In this document: positions 1 to 4,674 of the stretch, piece by piece
How the letters are laid out: each line of letters begins with the position of its first letter
Numbering within the stretch: position 1 is the first letter of the stretch
Assembly: GCA_023437345.1 (NCBI GenBank)
Contig: JAEZGC010000303.1
Span: 1-7,004, forward strand
Direction: 5' to 3'
DNA length: 7,004 nucleotides
Source: Actinomycetes bacterium
GTDB taxonomy: Bacteria > Actinomycetota > Actinomycetes > Propionibacteriales > Propionibacteriaceae
Notes under the pieces: model-generated
What the model saw: the letters and a program-made list of their open reading frames with translations, nothing else
Database searches by the model: none
Told to the model about the DNA's origin: nothing
Program-made: the position numbers and the translations under genes

Positions 1-2
1 TC

Positions 3-113
3 GGCGTAGGTCTGCACCGTCCAGCCGTCCCCGGACCGGACCCGGGTGGCGGGCCGGGTGGCGTGCACGGCGGCGGAGGCGGCGAACATGACCGCGACGT
101 TGCTGGTGTCCAT
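3..113 (-). CDS. Unrecognised protein, N-terminal 37 codons only (runs off left edge)
   Basis: An ATG at 113 reading leftward opens a frame that stays open to the window edge, giving 37 residues beginning MDTSNVAVMFAASAAVHATR. The start is supported by a GAGGGG ribosome binding site (121-126) seven bases upstream and by a promoter-like sequence further up (143-171). The codons prefer G or C in third position, as in the other genes here. The visible part is Ala/Val-rich at first (residues 6-18), then more polar with several Arg; this is too short to show a domain or a convincing signal peptide. I do not recognise the family. It is divergently arranged with the small plus-strand gene at 237. 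Confidence 0.6.
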   Translation of the reverse strand, partial: MDTSNVAVMFAASAAVHATRPATRVRSGDGWTVQTYA

Positions 114-142
114 CGGGGTTCCCCTCAATCGTGACCGGCCCC

Positions 143-171
143 AACCTACTCCGCCGTAACTTGGCCTCCAA
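143..171 (-). promoter_or_regulatory. Candidate sigma-70-type promoter for the left-edge gene
   Basis: Read on the minus strand, TTGGAG (166-171) and TAGGTT (143-148) are separated by exactly 17 bases. TAGGTT fits the actinobacterial TAnnnT -10 pattern, and the -35 keeps the TTG core. Transcription would begin near 136, leaving a short leader that contains the GAGGGG site before the ATG at 113. Assigned by pattern only. Confidence 0.45.
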
Positions 172-178
172 AACCGTG

Positions 179-194
179 CTTGCCATCGGGCAAG
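179..194. promoter_or_regulatory. Inverted repeat between divergent promoters
   Basis: CTTGCC and GGCAAG form a perfect 6-bp inverted repeat around the four bases ATCG. It lies just upstream of both the minus-strand promoter (143-171) and the plus-strand -10 box (225-230), a place where a shared operator could sit. Short perfect repeats also arise by chance in GC-rich DNA. Confidence 0.25.
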
Positions 195-204
195 GACACC
201 GGTT

Positions 205-217
205 CCGGACTGTCCGG
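205..217. promoter_or_regulatory. Palindrome CCGGAC-T-GTCCGG overlapping the plus-strand promoter
   Basis: This perfect 6+1+6 palindrome ends seven bases before the TAGGAT -10 box at 225-230, so it covers the -35/spacer zone where a repressor or activator could bind. There is no good TTGACA-like -35 at the expected distance, only TTCCGG at 203-208, so this promoter may depend on an activator. The regulatory role is inferred from position. Confidence 0.3.
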
Positions 218-224
218 GCCGTTC

Positions 225-230
225 TAGGAT
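225..230 (+). promoter_or_regulatory. -10 box TAGGAT of a probable leaderless promoter
   Basis: TAGGAT matches the actinobacterial -10 pattern and sits six bases before the A of the ATG at 237. This is the spacing expected when transcription begins at the start codon itself. The same bases contain AGGA, seven bases from the ATG, which could instead serve as a weak ribosome binding site if transcription began further upstream. Confidence 0.5.
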
Positions 231-236
231 GGCTGC

Positions 237-440
237 ATGGCCGAGACCCGCAAGTACGACCCCGCCGTCGGAAACGCCATTGCGCAGGCGCTGCGAGCGG
301 CGATGGGAGACCCGGTCCGCCCGGCCGAGCCCGGCGCCGATTCGGCGACTGCCAAGGCGGCGCCGCCTTCCGACCAGGACACCGCCACGAGTTGGGTCAG
401 CCTTCGGGTCGACCCCACTCCCCCGGCCACTCGCGACTGA
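237..440 (+). CDS. Small protein of unknown function, 67 aa
   Basis: This complete 67-codon frame encodes a protein starting MAETRKYDPAVGNAIAQALR. The first 25 residues look helical and amphipathic (Ala-, Gln- and Arg-rich). The rest is Pro/Ala/Asp/Thr-rich and probably disordered, ending in TPPATRD. It contains no cysteine, no membrane segment and no signal peptide. Support for a real gene comes from strongly GC-biased third positions and a well-placed TAGGAT box that would make the transcript leaderless. Its last 44 bases overlap the 3' end of the convergent 103-residue gene on the other strand. I do not recognise the family. A role as a small regulator, or as a partner or precursor for the neighbouring ligase operon, cannot be excluded, but nothing in the sequence shows it. 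Confidence 0.6.
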   Translation: MAETRKYDPAVGNAIAQALRAAMGDPVRPAEPGADSATAKAAPPSDQDTATSWVSLRVDPTPPATRD

Positions 441-708
441 CCTCGGCCACCCGCAACCTGCCCGGCCCGACGAGGCTGGCCAGCGCCGTCACCGGCTGGT
501 CGGGGACCACCTGGTCGGCCGCAGCGTCGGGGACGAGAGCGTCCAGTTCCCGCGGCACGGTGACGCCGAGCAGGTTGGGGTAGCCCTCGACGGGCGCCGC
601 CTCGTCCAGCCGCACCCGGCAGGTGCACCACCCCGGCCCTGGCCCCGGCTCCAGTGGCGTCAGGGGTACCAGCACGACTACCGAGCGGTTCTCCACGACC
701 TGGCTCAT
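397..708 (-). CDS. Unrecognised 103-aa protein, last gene of the ATP-grasp/M6 operon
   Basis: This frame starts with ATG at 708, four bases after the ligase stop codon, and ends with TGA at 397-399. Codon use is strongly GC3-biased, and the reading is far more protein-like than the competing antisense frames. The protein begins MSQVVENRSVVVLVPLTPLE, continues into a Pro/Gly-rich loop (residues 20-26), a WCTC segment (27-30), alternating hydrophobic/polar stretches suggestive of beta strands (for example CRVRLDE and NLLGVTVP), and a polar C-terminus. It has no signal peptide or membrane span. Cys28 and Cys30 form a CxC pair that could bind metal or be redox active, which is speculative. Its position implies a job with the ATP-grasp proteins, perhaps as a small accessory or recognition protein. 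Its 3' end overlaps the convergent gene at 237-440 by 44 bases. Confidence 0.65.
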   Translation of the reverse strand: MSQVVENRSVVVLVPLTPLEPGPGPGWCTCRVRLDEAAPVEGYPNLLGVTVPRELDALVPDAAADQVVPDQPVTALASLVGPGRLRVAEVSREWPGEWGRPEG

Positions 709-712
709 GGCG

Positions 713-1624
713 TCATTCTGCTCCCGCCGCCAGCCACCCGGCCAGCGCCGCCGCTATCGGCAGGCCGGTCGGCTCCTCGAAGCAGGAGAAGGCCGGCGAC
801 GGGTTGACCTCGAAGCACCACCAGTGGTCCTCCCGGTCGCAGAACAGGTCGATCCCGGCCAGCGGCAGGTCGAGCGCCCTGGCCACCTCGACGCATCGCC
901 GGGCGATCTCCGGCGGCAGTTCGGTGGCGACCATGGTCGCCGGCCTGCCGCCCTCCCGGTACCGGTAGTCGATGGTCTCGGCCTCGATCCGGCAGGCGAA
1001 GACTGCCTCACCCACGACGTGGACCCTGACGTTGGTCCCCTCCAGCAGCCGCTGGAACTGGGTCGGCAGGTGGCGGACCCGGTCGAGAGTGCCGGCCCGC
1101 TGCGGGGTCAGCTCGTGCACTATCGAGCGGACGCCGCTGACCGACTTGTAGACCACCCTGTCGTGCTCGCGCCAGAACTCCCTCGCGGCGTCGGGGTGAT
1201 TGGTGACCAGGGTGGGCGGCACCGACAGCCCGAGACTGCGGATCAGGGCGGCCTGGTACGGCTTCGAGGTGTTGCTGGCCATCGCACGCGGCCGGTTGGC
1301 CACCCCGACGCCGGTCGCGTCGGCCCACGCGGCCACCAGCGACACCGCGGCGGCGTGCCGCGCCTGTTCCATTGGGTCGGGCACCGGGCCGTGGCGCCGC
1401 GGCGAGGTGAGCCGCAGGTAGACCCCGGTCGCCGCCTCGAGGTCGACCTCCCGCCCCGCCACCACCGCGCGGGCGCGCAGGACGGTGCCCGCGGTCCACA
1501 CCCGCAGGTTCCAGGCCGCCGCATCGGCCTCGTCGAGCACGACAGCGTCTATCCCTGCGGCCGCCGCCGCCTCGAGCACCCGGGCGACCGGGTCCTCCGC
1601 AGGAGTGCCGATGACGACGATCAC
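713..1624 (-). CDS. RimK/graspetide-ligase-type ATP-grasp ligase, 303 aa
   Basis: It probably uses ATP to form an acyl-phosphate on a carboxylate and join it to an amine or hydroxyl, as RimK-type glutamate ligases and the MvdC/MvdD (microviridin) ligases do. The order fits the fold: an N-terminal pre-ATP-grasp domain (MIVVIGTPAEDPVARVLEAA), a linker with VANRP (108-112), then the ATP-grasp core with Lys121 (SNTSKPYQ), GLSVPPTLVTN (132-142), Lys160 (VVYKSVSG), Gln/Phe at 189-191, the R-x-H-VVG strand (200-205), GIDLF (257-261) and the metal-binding FEVNPSP with Glu272 and Asn274. The length (303) is normal for this group. GTG at 1624 is chosen because it overlaps the preceding stop (GTGA) and matches the expected N-terminal strand. 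The substrate is unknown. With no obvious separate precursor peptide, the tail of the M6 protein or a small protein nearby are candidates. Confidence 0.85.
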   Translation of the reverse strand: MIVVIGTPAEDPVARVLEAAAAAGIDAVVLDEADAAAWNLRVWTAGTVLRARAVVAGREVDLEAATGVYLRLTSPRRHGPVPDPMEQARHAAAVSLVAAWADATGVGVANRPRAMASNTSKPYQAALIRSLGLSVPPTLVTNHPDAAREFWREHDRVVYKSVSGVRSIVHELTPQRAGTLDRVRHLPTQFQRLLEGTNVRVHVVGEAVFACRIEAETIDYRYREGGRPATMVATELPPEIARRCVEVARALDLPLAGIDLFCDREDHWWCFEVNPSPAFSCFEEPTGLPIAAALAGWLAAGAE

Positions 1625-2517
1625 GCCGCCACCCCCGCCGTCCGTGCCCCGACCCGCTGCTCGAGGTAGTCGGTGAGGGCTGCCAGGTGGCCCGGCTGCC
1701 GCAGGCTGGGGATCGGCGACAGGCCGGTCACCACCAGCCGCCCGGACCGGCTCCTGCCGAGCCCAACCTCGCCGCAGCGCAACCCGGCGGCCGCGACCAG
1801 CCTGGCGATCGCCGGCGCCGAGGTGACGGCTGTGGTGCGGTCCGGCCCGACCACCTCGTCCTCCAGCACGAGGACGGGACGCTCGCGCACCACCGGCTCC
1901 ACCCGGAACGCCGGTCGGGGCAGCCGCGGTCCGGTCGCAGCCGGGACTGGCACTGCGGCGTCCGGCAGGCCGGGCGGCTCCCACTGCGCCGTGAGGAGGG
2001 CGGTAGGGGGCCGGCCGGCTGCCGCGTCATTGCTCCGAAGCTCGAAGGCGGGCACTGACAGCCCGCACCACGCAGCGAGGCGGTGCAGGCCCAGCAGGTC
2101 CACCCGCGCGCCGGCCAGTCCGAGCGGGTCGGGACGGTTCAGCGCCACCTCCCCCAGCCCGGTCAGCCAGCTCAGCCCCGCAGCGAAGCCCTCGCACTCG
2201 GCATACTCGTGGTGCTCGGGTGGCAGTTGGGCGACCGGGAAGCCGTCCAGCCGCCACACCACCGCACCAGTGGCCGGGCCGACCGGGTAGCCGGACGCCA
2301 AGCGCAAGACGTCGCCAGGCAGCGCCCCCGTGCCGGGCCCGCCGGGGTCGGTACGGCCGCTGGCGGGCCGGTGCTCCAGCCGGGCGCTTACCACCGCGGT
2401 CTCGTCGACCAGCAGGGCCCGCCGGCCGCGCCGGCGCAACCCGGTGACCAGTGCCACCGCCGCTGCGTCGCCGCGGGCGGCGACCACGACGACATCGCCG
2501 CTGTGTCCGTGGTCCAT
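1621..2517 (-). CDS. Degenerate ATP-grasp-like protein (probable pseudoenzyme), 298 aa
   Basis: The N-terminal half tracks the neighbouring ligase: a Rossmann-like start (DVVVVAARGDAAAVALVTGL), VVWRLDG (86-92) where ligases of this type have an R-containing strand, VALNRPDP (124-131) where the ligase has VANRP, and GLSVPAFELRSND (152-164) against the ligase's GLSVPPTLVTNHP. The lysine before this helix is missing. The middle of the ATP-grasp core is shortened and replaced by Pro/Ala-rich sequence (about 168-210). Near the C-terminus, AIARLVAAAGLRCGEVGLG aligns with the strand that carries the ligase's GIDLF, but the Asp is Gly, and LVVTGLSPIP (261-270) stands where the ligase has FEVNPSP, so Glu and Asn are both lost. 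I infer a catalytically dead partner, perhaps for substrate recognition or dimerisation. The ATG at 2517 is six bases after the protease stop, without a clear ribosome binding site. The relation rests on alignment by eye. Confidence 0.72.
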   Translation of the reverse strand: MDHGHSGDVVVVAARGDAAAVALVTGLRRRGRRALLVDETAVVSARLEHRPASGRTDPGGPGTGALPGDVLRLASGYPVGPATGAVVWRLDGFPVAQLPPEHHEYAECEGFAAGLSWLTGLGEVALNRPDPLGLAGARVDLLGLHRLAAWCGLSVPAFELRSNDAAAGRPPTALLTAQWEPPGLPDAAVPVPAATGPRLPRPAFRVEPVVRERPVLVLEDEVVGPDRTTAVTSAPAIARLVAAAGLRCGEVGLGRSRSGRLVVTGLSPIPSLRQPGHLAALTDYLEQRVGARTAGVAA

Positions 2518-2523
2518 GGTTGA

Positions 2524-4380
2524 TCAGACCGGCGGAAGGCTGTCGTAGGCCAGCTTGGCGTCGGCCGAGCCCGCCTCCATCTGGGCCCGCAGGTCGCCGA
2601 GGTTCGGCTGTCCGGTGTCATAGCCGACGACCGGCCGCTCCCCGGTGTCGATGAACGGCGGCCCGGCAGCGGGCAGGCCCGCCCCGCCGGACAGCAGCGC
2701 TACCAGGGTCTGCACCTGTTCTTCGAGGGCTGCCAGCCGGGTGTCGAGGTCGTTGCCTGCCCCTGGCGTGCCGAACGGCCGCCGCGGGTCGAAGGGCAGG
2801 TTGTCGCCCAGCTTGTGCTCGGCGAACTCCTTGATCTCCTTGATCTCCTTGCGGCCGTCCTTGAGGTCCTTGAAGCCCTCCTTGATGTCCTTGCGGCCGT
2901 CCTTGGCGTCCTTGAACTCCTTGGGCCGCTCCTTGACGAGCTCCTTGAAGATCTCCTTGTGGTCCTTCAGGACGTCCTTCGGCGGCTTGACCACAGCCTG
3001 CTTGACGGTGACGTGCACGGTCATGGACGGCGCCGACGCCGGGATCCCGGTGACTGACACGTACGTGGTGGAGCCGGCGTAGGACTGGCTGTTCGGGGTG
3101 GACGAGTTGGTGAACGACGTGTTCCCCGCCGTACCGGGGAACGGGTCGCCGCCGTCGCCACGGTTGGCGTTGTTCTCCAGGTCGCGGACGCCGTCGGCCT
3201 GCATCACCGCAACCTTGTAGTGCGCCTCGTTCTTGTTGGTGGCTATCGCCTCGTCGATGTGCCAGATCAGCAGGCCCTGGCCGGGCAGGGAGGCGTCGTA
3301 ACCGGACTGCTGCCGGTTCTCGACGAGGAAGTACTCGTTGCCGCCGGCGCCGTCCTTCCACAGCCGGTAGGCGTTGCGGCCGGTCTTGACGTCGGTGATC
3401 GTGACATCGGCGTTCGCGGTCTGCGTGATCACGTTGATCCAGCCCTGCGTGGACTTGCACCAGGCTGACGGGTGCACCGGCCGGTCACCGCCCAGGCCCC
3501 AGGAGCCCGAGCCCATCAGGCACCAGTTCCCGACGCCCTCGGAGGTGTTGTCGGTGTCGTAGAGGTCGGGCCAGCCGAACAGCAGGTGGCCGAGTTCGTG
3601 GGCGGAGACGCCCAGTTTGGCGTCCTCGGGGATGGTCAGGTAGGCGAAGACCTTCGTGCCGTCCACCGCGCGCTCGGCCGGCAGCACCCACTTGTGCGAC
3701 CAGATGTCGGCGGCGGCGCCGGTCTCCTCCGCGCCCCGTCCGGCGTGGACCACGATGAAGGCGTCGACGTAGCCGTTGCCGTCGTTGTCGTACGGACCGA
3801 GGTCGAGGTGCGGGTCGGCAGCGGTCAGTGCGTCGTTGGCCATCGTCCGGGCGTTCGGGGTGGCGGCCTGGATGCCGTTGTCGGCGCCGGCGTAGCCCGC
3901 CATGGTCTGCGGCAACCGATAGGGGCCGATCACCTCGCCCTGGATGTCGATCTGGCCGCCGGAGACGTCGGCGAAGTACTCCTTGACGCTCCCGTGGGCC
4001 AGCACACCGGTTGAGAAGAAGAGCTCCTCGAAGCGGTCAGCAGACCCGGCGGCCATCTCCTTGTCGCTGAAGTCGACCAGGACGACGGCCACCCGGACCA
4101 CCCCGCTGAGCGGGGCGCGCTCCAGCGCCGCCCGCTGGGCCACCGCCGCGGTGGTGCCCACCGGGTAGTAGGTGCCGGGGAAGATCAGGCCGTCGTTGAG
4201 GCCGACGTGGTCCGGGCCGGTGAGCGAGATGTTGCGCCCGACCAGCGCGCTGGCGCGGCCCCGCAGCCTCTCGAACTGCTCGACGAGCTTCTCCTTGACC
4301 TCGGGAGCGGGCGCGACGACGCACAGGTCGTCTGTGTGGTGGGCGCGGATCGTCAGCGCGGCGGTGCCGGTGGATGTCAT
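2524..4380 (-). CDS. M6-family metalloprotease with Lys/Asp/Glu-rich C-terminal tail, 618 aa
   Basis: This is a zinc endopeptidase of the immune inhibitor A (M6) type. The diagnostic parts are all present: a beta strand before the catalytic domain (VRVAVVLVDFSD, 95-106), SVKEYFADVSGGQ (131-143), the calcium-site-like YDNDGNGYVDAFIVVHAGRG (197-216), the zinc-binding HELGH (261-265) followed by GWPDLYDTD (269-277) with candidate acidic ligands, and the Met-turn-like LMGSGSWG (288-295). A beta-rich segment follows to about residue 460. The tail then has a highly charged helix (465-526) containing a 14-residue repeat, a short coiled coil (DLDTRLAALEEQVQTLVALL, 544-563) and PFIDTGERPVVG (575-586). 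The ATG at 4380 is chosen for its GGGGAGA site. The N-terminus (MTSTGTAALTIRAHH) has no signal peptide, unlike secreted M6 enzymes. The gene leads the operon with the two ATP-grasp proteins, suggesting it is substrate, processing protease or both. Confidence 0.88.
   Translation of the reverse strand: MTSTGTAALTIRAHHTDDLCVVAPAPEVKEKLVEQFERLRGRASALVGRNISLTGPDHVGLNDGLIFPGTYYPVGTTAAVAQRAALERAPLSGVVRVAVVLVDFSDKEMAAGSADRFEELFFSTGVLAHGSVKEYFADVSGGQIDIQGEVIGPYRLPQTMAGYAGADNGIQAATPNARTMANDALTAADPHLDLGPYDNDGNGYVDAFIVVHAGRGAEETGAAADIWSHKWVLPAERAVDGTKVFAYLTIPEDAKLGVSAHELGHLLFGWPDLYDTDNTSEGVGNWCLMGSGSWGLGGDRPVHPSAWCKSTQGWINVITQTANADVTITDVKTGRNAYRLWKDGAGGNEYFLVENRQQSGYDASLPGQGLLIWHIDEAIATNKNEAHYKVAVMQADGVRDLENNANRGDGGDPFPGTAGNTSFTNSSTPNSQSYAGSTTYVSVTGIPASAPSMTVHVTVKQAVVKPPKDVLKDHKEIFKELVKERPKEFKDAKDGRKDIKEGFKDLKDGRKEIKEIKEFAEHKLGDNLPFDPRRPFGTPGAGNDLDTRLAALEEQVQTLVALLSGGAGLPAAGPPFIDTGERPVVGYDTGQPNLGDLRAQMEAGSADAKLAYDSLPPV
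2846..2929 (-). repeat. Two tandem 42-bp units coding a 14-aa charged repeat
   Basis: Units at 2846-2887 and 2888-2929 share their first 18 bases exactly and 27 of the first 29, then diverge. In the M6 protein they encode FKDAKDGRKDIKEG (489-502) and FKDLKDGRKEIKEI (503-516). The surrounding sequence (residues 465-526) continues the K-D/E pattern less regularly, with a hydrophobic residue every three to four positions, as in an amphipathic single helix. In-frame tandem duplication is the likely origin. Confidence 0.8.
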
Positions 4381-4496
4381 CAGTCTCCCCTTCTGTGGGT
4401 GAGGACGGGGTGGGTCCGGGCGCCCGGCCACTGGGCTGGGGCCGTCCTGTGGGAAGGAGGCAGGCCGACACGTGGCTGATACACCACCCACCACGC

Positions 4497-4514
4497 GTCC
4501 CCCGCAAGGGGGAC
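4497..4514. promoter_or_regulatory. Perfect 7-bp hairpin GTCCCCC-GCAA-GGGGGAC
   Basis: The two arms are perfectly complementary and flank a GCAA loop, which is a GNRA tetraloop if transcribed rightward; the complementary strand would have TTGC. It ends seven bases before the plus-strand -35 hexamer (4522-4527), so it could be an operator for that promoter. It could also form a stem in the leader of the M6 transcript if that transcript starts upstream. No T-run follows on either strand, so an intrinsic terminator is unlikely. Confidence 0.4.
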
Positions 4515-4521
4515 ACAACCG

Positions 4522-4551
4522 TTGACTGGGTAGTCGGGACAGGTCCAAGAT
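4522..4551 (+). promoter_or_regulatory. Candidate promoter for the ScyD-like gene
   Basis: TTGACT (4522-4527) is a five-of-six match to the housekeeping -35. CAAGAT (4546-4551) lies 18 bases downstream and keeps the A and the final AT of the -10. Transcription would start near 4558, leaving a leader of about 117 bases that begins with a GGGCCG-TCGCG-CGGCCC stem-loop (4557-4573). The -10 is imperfect, so this is moderate evidence. Confidence 0.45.
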
Positions 4552-4674
4552 GGACCGGGCCGTCGCGCGGCCCCCGTGGAGTCCTCAAGGGCGCGGCCCG
4601 CCCACCGGCGGTCGTCGCGTTCGCACCGGCCACCAGCCGTGGCCACCCGAAGTCGGAAGATGTGGGGGAAGTCC

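Larger units (their letters stand above)
397..4380 (-). other. Putative four-gene operon: M6 protease, dead ATP-grasp, ATP-grasp ligase, small protein
   Basis: Four minus-strand genes follow one another with almost no spacing: the protease stop at 2524 is six bases from the next ATG at 2517; the second gene's TGA overlaps the GTG start of the third (GTGA, 1621-1624); and the third gene's TGA at 713 is four bases from the ATG at 708. The middle starts lack strong ribosome binding sites, which suggests translational coupling. Only the first gene has a clear one (GGGGAGA at 4384-4390). I found no convincing promoter ahead of 4380 on this strand and no terminator after 397. Confidence 0.75.
4381..4674. 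promoter_or_regulatory. Divergent intergenic region with no gene
   Basis: These 294 bases separate the minus-strand M6 operon from the plus-strand ScyD-like gene. Contents seen: the M6 ribosome binding site (4384-4390), a perfect 12-bp palindrome CCGGGCGCCCGG (4416-4427), a GCAA-loop hairpin (4497-4514), a plus-strand promoter candidate (4522-4551), a GGGCCG/CGGCCC hairpin (4557-4573) and the ScyD-like ribosome binding site (4664-4670). Frames running through it from either side are extensions without their own start signals. I saw no convincing minus-strand -35/-10 pair and no recognisable riboswitch. Confidence 0.6.

Noticed and set aside
224..631. Alternative minus-strand frame of 135 codons overlapping the 103-aa gene
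   Set aside because: Its product is Gly/Ala/Arg-rich shadow sequence, while the 103-aa frame is coupled to the ligase stop and has normal amino-acid composition.
623..1669. Long plus-strand frame opposite the ATP-grasp ligase
   Set aside because: The opposite strand carries clear ATP-grasp motifs; this frame is Arg/Gly/Pro-rich with no recognisable domain.
2846..2929. Possible CRISPR-like or regulatory direct repeat
   Set aside because: There are only two adjacent units of 42 bases without spacers, in frame within a gene, and they encode a 14-residue protein repeat.
2815..3057. Plus-strand frame encoding a leucine-rich protein opposite the M6 tail
   Set aside because: It is the antisense reading of the Lys/Asp/Glu codon repeats, which automatically gives Leu/Val-rich sequence; it ends in a low-complexity Arg run and lies wholly within a well-supported gene.
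4381..4548. Longer M6 start giving a 56-residue N-terminal extension from an ATG at 4548
   Set aside because: The extension is Pro/Arg/Cys-rich, has no signal peptide and no good ribosome binding site at its ATG, whereas the ATG at 4380 has GGGGAGA just upstream.
4557..4674. Riboswitch or structured RNA in the ScyD-like leader
   Set aside because: Apart from one short perfect stem-loop there is no conserved motif that I recognise; GC-rich DNA gives such stems often.
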